A DNA stretch of 64,000 nt, taken from positions 1-64,000 of the forward strand of contig LNFL01000170.1 in NCBI GenBank assembly GCA_001464275.1, read 5' to 3'. Under the pieces are notes generated by a model that saw nothing but the letters and a program-made list of their open reading frames with translations, searched no databases and had not been told where the DNA came from. Shown here one piece after another: positions 10,140-19,998 of this stretch (positions within the stretch are counted from its first letter, which is position 1; every line of letters starts with the position of its first letter). This DNA is from Actinobacteria bacterium Ga0077560 (GTDB lineage: Bacteria; Actinomycetota; Thermoleophilia; Miltoncostaeales; Miltoncostaeaceae). The position numbers and the translations under genes were made by a program.

Positions 10140-10807
10140 GCGCGCTCGACCCGTCCCGGGTGACCGCCCTGGTGCCGTGCCACATCGAACCGCCGGACAC
10201 GGAGCTGCTGGACGCGCTGCTCATGCACGTCGCCGCCGTGCTGGTGGTGTGCGACGGCATGCCGCCCCACGCCCGGCCCATCGCGCCGCGCCCCGGCGTG
10301 AGCGTGCTGCGGCTTCCGGTGAACCGCGGGAAGGGCCATGCGCTGTCGGCCGGCGTGGCCCGCCTGCTGGGCCATCGGCGGGTCCCGGAGGCGGTCCTGG
10401 TGGTGGACTCCGACGGCCAGCACCCGCCGGAGCTCGCCCCGCGGTTCATCGCCGCGGCGAGGACGGCGGAGCTCGTGGTGGGCGACCGGTTCGGCGACCT
10501 GCGGTCCATGCCGGTGCTGCGACGCGCCGCGAACCGGGCGGCGAGCGGTCTTCTGGCATCGGTGACGCGTCCCGACGTGCGCGGGCGGGACACCCAGTGC
10601 GGCATGCGGCTGTTGCGGGGCCGCGCCCTGCACGAGATCCCGCACCCGGTGGGTCGCTACGAGGCCGAGACCCTCCACCTCAAGCGATGCCTGCGCGCCG
10701 GCATCGCCGTGTCATGGGTGCCCGTCCCCGCCGTCTACGACGGCGCGCCGAGCTCGTTCCGGCCGGTCCGCGACGTGGTCCGGGTCGCCGTCGCGTCGCT
10801 GCGCTGA
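10136..10807 (+). CDS. Family 2 glycosyltransferase
   Basis: 223-residue GT-A fold glycosyltransferase. The opening strand VTALVPCH is followed by NRGKGHALSAG, the VDSDGQHPPE metal and nucleotide-sugar site (D-x-D), and DTQCGMRLLRG. The last is a hallmark of the dolichol/polyprenol-phosphate mannose or glucose synthase branch. There are no membrane helices, so it is a cytosolic or peripheral enzyme. The GTG start overlaps the PhoD-like gene stop. Its final 96 bases are also read in the opposite strand as the tail of the PAP2 fusion gene. A polyprenyl-phosphate acceptor fits the lipid-phosphatase neighbour, but this is inference; sugar unknown. Confidence 0.85.
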   Translation: MSALDPSRVTALVPCHIEPPDTELLDALLMHVAAVLVVCDGMPPHARPIAPRPGVSVLRLPVNRGKGHALSAGVARLLGHRRVPEAVLVVDSDGQHPPELAPRFIAAARTAELVVGDRFGDLRSMPVLRRAANRAASGLLASVTRPDVRGRDTQCGMRLLRGRALHEIPHPVGRYEAETLHLKRCLRAGIAVSWVPVPAVYDGAPSSFRPVRDVVRVAVASLR

Positions 10808-12688
10808 GCGCGGCACGTCCCGCGGAGCGGTCCACGGCCCGACGATTCCCACGCGCTCGGCGAGGGCGTACGCGAACCGCGCCGCCACCACGCCCAGCCC
10901 GGCCCCGAGCACGACGTCGGTGGGGAAATGGGCCCCGGCCATCACGCGCGTGACGCCGATGAGCGCGGTGAACGCCCACAACGGCACCGCCAGGGGCGGG
11001 GCCAGCCGGGCCACCACCACCACCATCGCCACCGTCACCACCACATGGCCGCTCGGGAACGACGGATAGGGCGCCCACAGGTGGTCGCCGACGGTGATGC
11101 CGGTGATCACCTCCTCGGGCCGGGGCCGTTCCCACGCGAGCCAGATCACGCGCACGCACAGGAAGGACACCACGCCGGCGAGGGCCGCCAGCAGCGCGCC
11201 GTGGAGGGGGATGCGCGGGCGCGCCAGCCACCCGGCCACCGCCCCGGCCACCGCCAAGACCGCGTAGTTGCGGAAGTCGGGGCTCACCAGGAGCCGGTCC
11301 ACCCAGTCGGCGCGGGGCCGCATGGCGTGCACCGCCCGGAACACCGCCTCGTCGATCGCGGCCATCGGAGTGCGCGCGACGACGAGGCCCAGGCCCGCCG
11401 TCACGGCGGTCGCCGCCAGCAGCCCGGCCAGCCAGCGCAGCGACCACCTCAGCGGCGGCGGCGTCAGGACGGGGCGCGGCATCCGGGCGCCCCGGGCCCT
11501 GGCGAGCATGGTGAGCGGCACCAGCGCCCCGGCGGTGGCGACCGCGCCGACCACCAGCAGCGTGCGGTAGGTCCCGCTGATCTGGATGGCCCACCCCACG
11601 GCCGGCAGCGCCACGGCGCCGGCGACACTGCGCACCGCGAAGAACACCGCCGTGTACGCGCCCACCTCGCCCGGCGGGATGAGCGACGAGTAGAGCGGGA
11701 AGCCCACCGTCGACAGGACCCCGAAGCCGGCAGCTGCGGCGATCAGTCCCGGGGCCGCCTCGAGCACGCTCGACGCCGGCGCCATCGCCGCGAAACCGGC
11801 GCTCATCGCCACGACGCCGGCGACGAGCAGCGTGAGGTGCCGGTCGTCGTCCTTCGCCGCGCCCGCGGCCAGCATGGCCGCGCCGGTGACCACGCCGAAG
11901 ACCACGAGCCAGAGCCCCGCCTCCGCGGTCCCGAGGCCCAGCACGCGTTCGGCGTAGAGCACGAAGAACGTGGGAAGCGCCGCGTACCCCAGCACCCACA
12001 GGCCCTGGGCGGCGATCACCAGCCGCACGCCCGGGCGGCACGCGACCCGCAGGAAGTAGGCCGGGCCCACGTGTCCGGTGGGCGGCACGGCGGCGGGCGG
12101 GGCCTCCCGGCGGCGCATCGCGGCGACCGTCGGAATGGCCAGGAGCCCCACCAGCACGGCCGCCGCGGCGAACGGCGACCAGCCGTGCCGCTCCAGCAGG
12201 GCGCCGCCACCCGCGACACCCAGCAGGCCGCCACCGAGGAGCGCGAGCTCCTCGGCCCCCGTGGCGCGGGCACGCGCCCGCGGCGGGAAGCTCTCGGCGA
12301 TCAGCGTCCGGTGGGCCGTGGTGATGGTGTTGAGGCCGGTGTACGCCACCAGGGCGCAGAGGGCCAGCAGCGGGTAGACGGTCGCGTGGGCGAGCGCCAC
12401 CGCCACGAGACCCAGGGCCGCCAGCAGCGATCCCGCGGCGACGAAGCCGGTGCGCCCGTGGCCGGCCGCCCGGCCCCGGTCGCTCCACACCCCCACCAGC
12501 GGCGGCACCAGCAGCCCGCTCGCGACGTTCACCAGCATGACGGTGCCGATCAGGCCGGGCGCGTCCTCGATACGGGAGAGCAGCACCGGCAGGTAGGTCG
12601 TGACGACGCCGCGTCCCAGGCCGGCCCCCAGGGCGGCGGTGCTGAACCCCGCGAGCAGCAGCATCTCGCGCATCGGGGCCGCGCGCAT
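10712..12688 (-). CDS. MFS transporter fused to a PAP2 lipid phosphatase
   Basis: 658 residues in two parts. Residues 1-400 form a 12-helix MFS domain (GLGRGVVTTYLPVLL; VGVWSDRGRAAGHGRTGF as the cytoplasmic loop motif). Residues about 420-620 form a PAP2 phosphatase membrane domain with WERPRP (motif 1, lacking the usual Lys), YPSFPSGH (motif 2) and TRVMAGAHFPTD (motif 3, His and Asp present). PAP2 enzymes dephosphorylate undecaprenyl or phosphatidate-type lipids. The last about 35 residues are Arg/Asp-rich and overlap the GT2 gene on the other strand, so the natural C-terminus may be shorter. It starts three bases after the lipid kinase stop: one operon. A lipid flippase-phosphatase role is inference. 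Confidence 0.8.
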   Translation of the reverse strand: MRAAPMREMLLLAGFSTAALGAGLGRGVVTTYLPVLLSRIEDAPGLIGTVMLVNVASGLLVPPLVGVWSDRGRAAGHGRTGFVAAGSLLAALGLVAVALAHATVYPLLALCALVAYTGLNTITTAHRTLIAESFPPRARARATGAEELALLGGGLLGVAGGGALLERHGWSPFAAAAVLVGLLAIPTVAAMRRREAPPAAVPPTGHVGPAYFLRVACRPGVRLVIAAQGLWVLGYAALPTFFVLYAERVLGLGTAEAGLWLVVFGVVTGAAMLAAGAAKDDDRHLTLLVAGVVAMSAGFAAMAPASSVLEAAPGLIAAAAGFGVLSTVGFPLYSSLIPPGEVGAYTAVFFAVRSVAGAVALPAVGWAIQISGTYRTLLVVGAVATAGALVPLTMLARARGARMPRPVLTPPPLRWSLRWLAGLLAATAVTAGLGLVVARTPMAAIDEAVFRAVHAMRPRADWVDRLLVSPDFRNYAVLAVAGAVAGWLARPRIPLHGALLAALAGVVSFLCVRVIWLAWERPRPEEVITGITVGDHLWAPYPSFPSGHVVVTVAMVVVVARLAPPLAVPLWAFTALIGVTRVMAGAHFPTDVVLGAGLGVVAARFAYALAERVGIVGPWTAPRDVPRSAQRRDGDPDHVADRPERARRAVVDGGDGHP

Positions 12689-12691
12689 CGG

Positions 12692-13603
12692 TCAGCCCCG
12701 CCCCGTCACCAGCCGCATCGCGCCGGGCAGCACGCGGATCCCGACCGGGCCGGGACCCACGTCCTCCGAGTCGGCGATCACGGGTGAGGCGCCGCCGGTC
12801 GAGAGGCGCAACTCGGCCACGCGCCGGGTGTGCACGTCGGGTCGCCCCAGGTGGGTACCACGGCGCAGATGCCACAGCATCGCCGGGATCGCCCGGCGCC
12901 CGGGCGCGGCGAGCGCCACCAGGTCCAGCAGCCCGTCCCGTGGGTCGGCGCCGGGCGCCACCGGCAGGCCGTCGAGGTACAGCGGCAGGTTCGCCACGAA
13001 CAGCTGGGCGACGTGCAGGATCCGCTCGTCCCCCCGCACGCTCAGGCGGACGTCGAGCGGGTGGAACGCGGCCAGCGCCTCGATTCCCGCCAGCAGCGCG
13101 GCCATGGGGTGCGCGGAGTTCGAGGCGTGGTACCGGGCGCGGGCCTGGGCGAGGAAGCCCACCGACACGCCCTCGACCGCGATGGTGCGCCCGGCCGCCC
13201 CGTCCACCGCGATGAGATCGACCGCGCGCGCATCGCCCAGCACCGCGAGCCGCACCGCGGCGTCGAGCTCGAGCGGCACGCCCAGCGCGTGGGCGAGGTT
13301 GTTCGCCCGCCCGGCGGGGATGAGCGCGAGCTCCGGGCCGCCGGCGGCGCACGCCGGCGCGGCGGCGTGGACGGTGCCGTCCCCGCCCACCAGCACCACG
13401 CGGGCCCCGGGCTCCGACTCCAGCAGCCGGTGCAGCTCGCCCGGGGAGTGGGTCACCACGACGCGCGGTCGCGCCCCCAGCCCCTCCATGATCGCCCGGA
13501 TCCGGGCGGGGCCACGGGCGCCGCCCACCGCGCTGGCGTTCGCGTTGACCACCAGCAGCAGCTCACGGGCGTCGCCCGGCGCGGAGTGTGAGGCCACCTC
13601 CAT
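12692..13603 (-). CDS. Diacylglycerol kinase-type lipid kinase
   Basis: 303-residue member of the DAGK/sphingosine kinase-like family. The N-terminal domain has LLVVNANASAVGG and the nucleotide-binding VGGDGTVHAAAP, then LIPAGRANNLAHALG, the family GTxND-like loop. The C-terminal beta domain ends in VGIRVLPGAMRLVTGRG. It phosphorylates a lipid hydroxyl such as diacylglycerol using ATP. It lies directly upstream of the MFS-PAP2 gene on the same strand, so kinase and lipid phosphatase may act on the same pool (inference). The ATG at 13603 has no good ribosome binding site; a GTG six bases downstream in the same frame is an alternative start. Confidence 0.85.
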   Translation of the reverse strand: MEVASHSAPGDARELLLVVNANASAVGGARGPARIRAIMEGLGARPRVVVTHSPGELHRLLESEPGARVVLVGGDGTVHAAAPACAAGGPELALIPAGRANNLAHALGVPLELDAAVRLAVLGDARAVDLIAVDGAAGRTIAVEGVSVGFLAQARARYHASNSAHPMAALLAGIEALAAFHPLDVRLSVRGDERILHVAQLFVANLPLYLDGLPVAPGADPRDGLLDLVALAAPGRRAIPAMLWHLRRGTHLGRPDVHTRRVAELRLSTGGASPVIADSEDVGPGPVGIRVLPGAMRLVTGRG

Positions 13604-13679
13604 GCGCCGAGTCTGGTCTCGGCATCCCCGCGCCGCATCGGGGCCGCACCGATGCGCTCCACGGGGAATCCGACGGGGA

Positions 13680-15491
<1,812 letters not shown>

Positions 15492-15577
15492 GGCGGCGCC
15501 GGCGGTGCGCGCCGCCCGGGGCCGACCTATCATCGGCCCGCGCGCCGGCCCACGGCGCGCGCATCGGGAGGGACGGC

Positions 15578-16276
15578 ATGCGAGGAATTCCGGGTCCGCT
15601 GCTGCGCAAGGCGCGGCACGCCCGCGTGCTGCTGCACGCGCGCGAGTCCGAGGCGTTCGACCGCCGGCACGGCGTGGACACCGTCGCCGCCGCGCAGATC
15701 GCCGAGCTCACCGTGGCCGAGGGCGACGCCGGGGAGGGCCGCATGTACGTGGGCTCCCCGCCCGCGGTCCTGCGCAACTGCATCCCGGTGCTCGCCCCGG
15801 ACCCGTCCGGCATGACCTTCGTGGACATGGGCTCCGGGAAGGGCCGGGCCCTCATGCTGGCCGCGCTCGCCGGCTTCCCGCGCGCGGTGGGCGTGGAGTT
15901 CGGCGAGGAGCTCCACGAGGTGGCCCTGCGCAACGTCGGGCTGGGCTCCCGCATCGAGTGCCGGCTGGGCGACGCCACCCGGTTCGCGTACCCGGACGGG
16001 CCGCTGATGATCTTCTTCAACAACCCCTTCCGGGCGCCCGTGCTGGGCGCCGTGCTGGACGGGCTGGAGGCGTCCCTGGCGGAGCGGCCCCGCCGCGCCG
16101 TGCTGCTCTACCAGAGCATGAAGGACGCCCCGCCGGAGTCCGGCACGGACGAGAACCTCGCGATGCTCGACGACCGTGCGTTCCTGCGGCCGGTCCCCGT
16201 GCGCCCCGCCGGCGCGTGGGGACGCCTCATGCTGCGGCCGTTCGCCCTGCGGGCCCACGAGGCCGGCCCCGCCTGA
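15578..16276 (+). CDS. Class I SAM-dependent methyltransferase
   Basis: 232 residues, ATG with GGGAGGG seven bases upstream. The SAM-binding motif FVDMGSGKGRALMLAA lies at about residues 81-96, the acidic loop VGVEFGEELHEVA follows, and motif IV is MIFFNNPF (NNPF, as in N-methyltransferases and some RNA or protein methylases). About 60 N-terminal residues form a helical cap. It has no close functional partner nearby; the upstream ABC-F gene is divergent. Substrate cannot be named. The NNPF motif suggests an amino-group acceptor, but the family also contains DUF-type enzymes of unknown target. Confidence 0.8.
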   Translation: MRGIPGPLLRKARHARVLLHARESEAFDRRHGVDTVAAAQIAELTVAEGDAGEGRMYVGSPPAVLRNCIPVLAPDPSGMTFVDMGSGKGRALMLAALAGFPRAVGVEFGEELHEVALRNVGLGSRIECRLGDATRFAYPDGPLMIFFNNPFRAPVLGAVLDGLEASLAERPRRAVLLYQSMKDAPPESGTDENLAMLDDRAFLRPVPVRPAGAWGRLMLRPFALRAHEAGPA

Positions 16277-16291
16277 GGCGGTCCCGGCCCG

Positions 16292-16771
16292 TCAGCCGTC
16301 CGGGGGGTCGCTCCGGACGGGCTCCGGCGCCGGAAGGGCCGACGGCCAGGTCGAGAGGATCTGCGTCATCCGGATGGGTGCCGGGGAGAACCGCACCACG
16401 AAGACCTCGGCGCCCACGTGCCGGCCCTGCATGATCATGCCCCGCACCATCGCGTCCTCGCGGTCGCTGACCGTGGCCACGTCCTTCGGGTAGCGCTCGC
16501 CGGGCCGGCGGGCCACGACGTGCCAGCCGGGCTCCATCACCTCGTGCTCGGCGAGCACCGCCAGCAGGGGCGCCACGGCGGCCTCCGGGGTGGGACCGGT
16601 GCAGCGCCGCGTCCCCGAGCCGAGCCCCGCGGTGACGACCCACGACGCGTCCTCGTCGTGCGCACCGGTCACGGCATCAAGCCGGAACACCCAGCCGAGC
16701 AACTGGAGTCCGAACAGCGCCGTGCGTGACTCCAGCGAGACGGGCCAAGTGGCGATGTGCATGCTCAGCAC
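16292..16771 (-). CDS. Protein with DUF2188-like C-terminal domain
   Basis: 159 residues from a GTG at 16771, which has GGAGG nine bases upstream; the ATG at 16762 is the alternative. Residues 1-75 form an unrecognised N-terminal domain (LFGLQLLGWVFRLDAV; TPEAAVAPLLAVLAEHEV). Residues about 80-135 match the small protein at 8136: PGWHVVARRPG, then DREDAMVRGMIMQGRHVGAEVFVV. The GTG overlaps the stop of the upstream LuxR regulator gene by seven bases, so the two are co-transcribed. There are no catalytic motifs and no signal peptide. A regulatory or ligand-binding partner of the LuxR protein is possible but unproven. Confidence 0.68.
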   Translation of the reverse strand: MLSMHIATWPVSLESRTALFGLQLLGWVFRLDAVTGAHDEDASWVVTAGLGSGTRRCTGPTPEAAVAPLLAVLAEHEVMEPGWHVVARRPGERYPKDVATVSDREDAMVRGMIMQGRHVGAEVFVVRFSPAPIRMTQILSTWPSALPAPEPVRSDPPDG

Positions 16772-17514
16772 GGGAGGTTCCCTCCATGGACGGGTGAGCG
16801 GGTCGCCGCGGCCTGCGCCAGGGCGAGTGTTCGGACCTGCAGCGGATCGCCGAGGATCGCGGGCGCCGCCTGCGACAGCGCCCTGCGCCCCGGAACGCCG
16901 AGCCGCTCGCCCAGCCGGGCGACGTGCGTCTTCACGGTGCTCTGCGCGATGCAGAGGGTCTCGGCGACCTCCGCGGTCGAGAGCCCGTGGGCGAGCAGGG
17001 CCAGGATCTGCCGCTGCCTCGGCGTGACCGAACCGGGCCGCGCCCCGCCGGCCCCCAGGATCCGGACCGCCGCCGGCGAGGCCACCGGTCGCCCCGCGAG
17101 GGTGTCGGTGACCAGGCGCATCACCGGCGCCCGGCCCGCGTCGATATCGGCGGCGCCGGTCGCGCCGAGCGCCAGCAGCGCCGCCTCGCGCCGCGGTGTG
17201 AGGTCGGCGGCCAGCACGAGCACCCGTGTGCCGGCGACCATCTGCGCGCCGGCGAGCGCCGGAAGGACGGTGCGCAGGGCGACGTCCTCGGTGGCCACCA
17301 CGATCTCGGGCCCGCGGCCCAGCAGCAGGGACGCCTCGTGCTCGGCGTGCTCCTCCACGCGCAGCCGCAGGTGGGCGCCCTCCAGCCAGCGCACCAGCCC
17401 GGACGCCACGGGGGCCGGCCGCGCGCAGACCCCCACCAGCGTCGGCGACACCCCCCGGCGGGCGGCCGAGGCCCGGGCCCGGGAGCGCATGAGATCGGGG
17501 AGATCGGATCGCAT
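16765..17514 (-). CDS. LuxR-family response-regulator-like transcription factor
   Basis: 249 residues. The start ATG at 17514 follows AGGGGGG. Residues 20-170 resemble a degenerate receiver (LRLRVEEHAEHEASLLLG, IVVATEDVA, VLVLAADLTPRREAALLALGATG) without a clear phospho-accepting Asp set. Residues about 183-235 form a LuxR/NarL helix-turn-helix (VTPRQRQILALLAHGLSTAEVA; STVKTHVARLGERLGV). The promoter region matches that of the ECF sigma gene at 19962 almost base for base, so both should answer to the same sigma factor. It lies upstream of the DUF2188-like gene with overlapping ends. Targets unknown; the divergent secreted-protein genes are natural candidates. Confidence 0.83.
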   Translation of the reverse strand: MRSDLPDLMRSRARASAARRGVSPTLVGVCARPAPVASGLVRWLEGAHLRLRVEEHAEHEASLLLGRGPEIVVATEDVALRTVLPALAGAQMVAGTRVLVLAADLTPRREAALLALGATGAADIDAGRAPVMRLVTDTLAGRPVASPAAVRILGAGGARPGSVTPRQRQILALLAHGLSTAEVAETLCIAQSTVKTHVARLGERLGVPGRRALSQAAPAILGDPLQVRTLALAQAAATRSPVHGGNLPC

Positions 17515-17550
17515 CACCCCCCTGATGTCCGGCTCGGGCCAAAGCGTTTC
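17515..17550 (-). promoter_or_regulatory. Putative ECF-type promoter of the LuxR gene (copy A)
   Basis: Read on the minus strand: GAAACG (17550-17545), twelve bases, then CCGGACATCAGG and a GGGGTG ribosome site leading into the ATG. The copy at 19963-19998 has the same two blocks at the same spacing and the same distance to the start codon. The conserved pair fits a -35/-10 of an extracytoplasmic-function sigma factor; assignment to the ECF gene itself is inference. Confidence 0.55.
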
Positions 17551-17675
17551 ATCGGCCCGGGACGATCCGTGTCGTCGTCCGCGGACGACACCAGGTGCAT
17601 CCCCGGACGACTGCACAGACGCCGGATCCTCCACGCACGATGGATTCGTCCGTCCAGCGAACAGGAGTGATCCAC

Positions 17676-18005
17676 GTGCCACGCACCCCCGCGCGATCCG
17701 CGCGCCGGTGGACCATCGGGCTGGTCTGCGCCGCCGCGCTCGCGGCCCCCTCGGCCGCCCTCGGGGCCGCCCACACCTACGCCAGCGGCACCCTCGGCGC
17801 CGGCGGCGCCTGGTCGAACCCCGCGACCGCCGTGTTCATGAACTACAACCGGATGAGCGTCACGACCTCCAGCTACGTCGAGATCAACTTCATCGGGATC
17901 ACCGACGTCGCCTCCTCCTGGAGCGGGTTCATCCAGGACAGCCCCAACAGCGCCGTGAAGGTCCGCGCGCGCTGCCGCAACGCGACCTGCACCTGGTACG
18001 ACTGA
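17676..18005 (+). CDS. Small secreted protein of unknown function
   Basis: 109 residues from a GTG start with AGGAG eight bases upstream; an ATG at 17640 would add a poor N-terminus. Residues 1-31 are a signal peptide (RSARR, then GLVCAAALAAPSAALGAA). The mature part of about 78 residues is Ser/Thr/Asn-rich and strand-like (YASGTLGAGGAWSNP, SYVEINFIGITDVASSW), with two Cys in a CRNATC pair near the end that could form a disulfide. No known domain recognised. It is followed 11 bases later by another exported protein and is divergent from the LuxR regulator, suggesting a secreted product of this regulatory island. Confidence 0.7.
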   Translation: MPRTPARSARRWTIGLVCAAALAAPSAALGAAHTYASGTLGAGGAWSNPATAVFMNYNRMSVTTSSYVEINFIGITDVASSWSGFIQDSPNSAVKVRARCRNATCTWYD

Positions 18006-18016
18006 GAGGACGGCCG

Positions 18017-18595
18017 ATGACACGTGTGAACCGCAGGTCCGTCGTCGCCGCGCTCGCGGTGACCGCCGTCGCGGGGGCCGGCATCGCCGCCGCCGTGGGC
18101 TCCGGCTCGGACACCCAGCCCGCGCCGAGCGACATCGCCGTGCGGGCGGCCCTCACGGAGGCCACCGAGGTGCAGGGCCGTCCCGTCGTGGACGGCACCC
18201 TGCGCATGGTCGCCGCGGAGGACGCCGCCCGCGGCGGCCTGGGAATGTGGGCGTACCGGTCCGCCGATGGCCGCGACGAGGTGATGATCACCCGGGACGG
18301 TTCGGCGACCTTCATCGCCGGCTGCGCCGCCCCCACCGGCGCGCTGCAGCTGTGCGGCCTGCGCATGCGGGGCGGCGAGGGCGTCGTCCTGGTGGGACGC
18401 GCCGCGCCGGAGGTCGACACGGTCGTGGTGCGCTCGGCGATCGCCACCCGGACGGTGCCGTCGGTCGCCGGCCACTGGATCGCCCTGCTCCCCGAGGCGC
18501 CGGGTGATCCGGATGCGGCGTTGCCGACCGGTGTCACCGCCCTGTCCGGCGGCGCCGTCGCCGGCGAGGCCGACCCGCGCCTGCCGGGCCGCTGA
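18017..18595 (+). CDS. Exported or membrane-anchored protein of unknown function
   Basis: 192 residues, ATG with GAGAGGA upstream. Residues 7-28 are a hydrophobic Ala-rich signal or anchor (SVVAALAVTAVAGAGIAAAVG). The outside part has a WAYRSADGRDEVMITRDG hairpin, a CAAPTGALQLC pair, VLVGRAAPEVDTVVV and a closing TALSGGAVAGE. The order of these elements matches the ectodomain of the protein encoded at 18691-19437 (paired Cys, VVGRAP, EALDAAGAVM), so I judge them distant paralogues. It probably forms an operon with the small secreted protein before it. No enzymatic motif; function unknown. Confidence 0.68.
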   Translation: MTRVNRRSVVAALAVTAVAGAGIAAAVGSGSDTQPAPSDIAVRAALTEATEVQGRPVVDGTLRMVAAEDAARGGLGMWAYRSADGRDEVMITRDGSATFIAGCAAPTGALQLCGLRMRGGEGVVLVGRAAPEVDTVVVRSAIATRTVPSVAGHWIALLPEAPGDPDAALPTGVTALSGGAVAGEADPRLPGR

Positions 18596-18690
18596 TCCCC
18601 GGGGCCCGGGGCTGACCGGGCCGGCTCAGCGGGGCGGATGCCGTGGTCCCCGCGACCACGGCATCCGCCCTGCTCAGCCGGCCGTTCCGG

Positions 18691-19437
18691 TCACCCTCCC
18701 GGACGCCCCGCGGGGATCGTGGCCATCACCGCGCCCGCCGCGTCGAGCGCCTCGATGCGCTCCGGCAGCCCCAGCGGCGCGCCGGCAGACGCCGCGCCCA
18801 CCACCAGGAACACGCCGGTGCCTACCGCGCCGTCCACCGTCGAACCGTCGCCGTACACCGCGCGCACGCCGACGGCCCCGGCCGGCGCCCTGCCCACCAC
18901 CGCGTCACCGAACGCGGTGCCCGCCGCCAGGCACACCCGCGCGTCGGATGGGCCGGCCGGCTCCGGGCAGGCGCCCACCGCCACCTGCTCCGGCCCGGTG
19001 GCGGTCTCGACGCCCACCACAAGCAGGGTGCCGCGATCCCGCGTGCGGACGCTCCACAGGTCCCAGGTCCCGCCGCGCGCCTCGGTACGCAGCAGGGGGG
19101 TGAGCGAGCCCGGCACCGGCGTGAGACCCGACACGTCGGGCGCCGGGAGCGTGAGGGTGTCCACCCCGCGCTGCACCGGCTCGGACGGCGTGAGCAGCCG
19201 GTACGCGGCGACCGCCCCGCCGGCGGCGAGGGCGACGGCCAGGGCCACCGCCACGGCCATGCGCAGCGCGGGGCGCCGCACCGGCCGGGGCGTGGGCATG
19301 CCCCGCTCGGCCGGATCGGTCGCGACGATGCCCTCCAGCAGCGCCATCCCCCAGGGAGAGACCGCGACCTCCGCGGGCGACACCGCCAGCGGGTCGGCCA
19401 TCGCCAACCGGGCGCGCAGGTGATCGGGGGCGTTCAT
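18691..19437 (-). CDS. Single-pass membrane protein, probable anti-sigma-type partner of the ECF factor
   Basis: 248 residues. The N-terminal about 60 residues are cytosolic (LRARLAMADPLAVSPAEVAVSPWG). One membrane helix is at about 60-82 (MAVAVALAVALAAGGAVAAY), followed by an outside domain with Cys in GACPEPAG and RVCLAAG. The ATG overlaps the last codons of the ECF sigma gene by four bases (ATGA), the usual place for an anti-sigma factor. It lacks the zinc-type HxxxCxxC motif. Its ectodomain resembles the exported protein at 18017. Topology and linkage are seen; the anti-sigma role is inferred from position. Confidence 0.72.
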   Translation of the reverse strand: MNAPDHLRARLAMADPLAVSPAEVAVSPWGMALLEGIVATDPAERGMPTPRPVRRPALRMAVAVALAVALAAGGAVAAYRLLTPSEPVQRGVDTLTLPAPDVSGLTPVPGSLTPLLRTEARGGTWDLWSVRTRDRGTLLVVGVETATGPEQVAVGACPEPAGPSDARVCLAAGTAFGDAVVGRAPAGAVGVRAVYGDGSTVDGAVGTGVFLVVGAASAGAPLGLPERIEALDAAGAVMATIPAGRPGG

Positions 19438-19962
19438 TCGATGTCCTCCAGCAGTCCGGGTGCCCCGGCCGCGCGGGCGGCGTGGTCGGGGAGCAGTGCG
19501 TGCAGGCGCTTGCGCGCGCGGTGCAGGCGCACGCGCGCGGCGACGGCGGTGCATCCGACGGCCTTCGCCGCCTCCGCGGGGGTGAGCTCGTCCCATGCGA
19601 CCAGCAGGAGGAGCTCGCGTTCCCGGGCCGGCAGCTCGCGCAGGGCCGCCGTGAGCTCGGGGTCGATGTCATGCGCGACCGTCAGCACGGGCGGCTCCGG
19701 CAGCTGGGTCACCAGCCGGGCCACCAGCCGCGACCTGCGGTGGTCGCCGCGGAGCTGGTTGGCGCGCACCCAGCCACGGCCGCTCGTCTCCGGCCGGGAT
19801 GTCCTCCAGCCGCCGCCAGGCGACCATGAAGGTCTCGGCCACCAGGTCCTGCACGCGTTCGGCGTCCGTGTCGCGACGCTGCGCCCAGGCGGTGACGGTT
19901 CCGGCGTGCTGCCGGAACAGCCGCTCGAAGTCCTCCCGCCGACGGTCGTGGATCTCGCTCAT
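19434..19962 (-). pseudogene. ECF RNA polymerase sigma factor, frame-disrupted
   Basis: The start ATG at 19962 (MSEIHDRRREDFERLF) opens a sigma-70 region 2 with ERVQDLVAETFMVAWRRLEDIP. The frame then breaks after ERPWL near 19770. Region 4 continues in another frame: RANQLRGDHRRSRLVARL, LPARERELLLLVAWDELTPAEAAKA and the helix-turn-helix to position 19434. A net loss of two bases modulo three (or gain of one) would restore it; the family usually has one or two more residues at this point. Whether this is a true lesion or a sequence error is open. Region 4 still ends in a four-base overlap with the membrane partner gene, suggesting recent loss or an artefact. Confidence 0.8.
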
Positions 19963-19998
19963 CACCCTCCTGATGTCCGGACGATGGCGAAACGTTTC
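19963..19998 (-). promoter_or_regulatory. Putative autoregulated ECF promoter (copy B)
   Basis: Minus-strand order: GAAACG (19998-19993), twelve bases, CCGGACATCAGG, AGGGTG, then the sigma factor ATG. It is identical in blocks and spacing to copy A at 17515-17550. ECF sigma genes commonly drive their own promoter, which would explain one motif before both genes. Confidence 0.55.
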
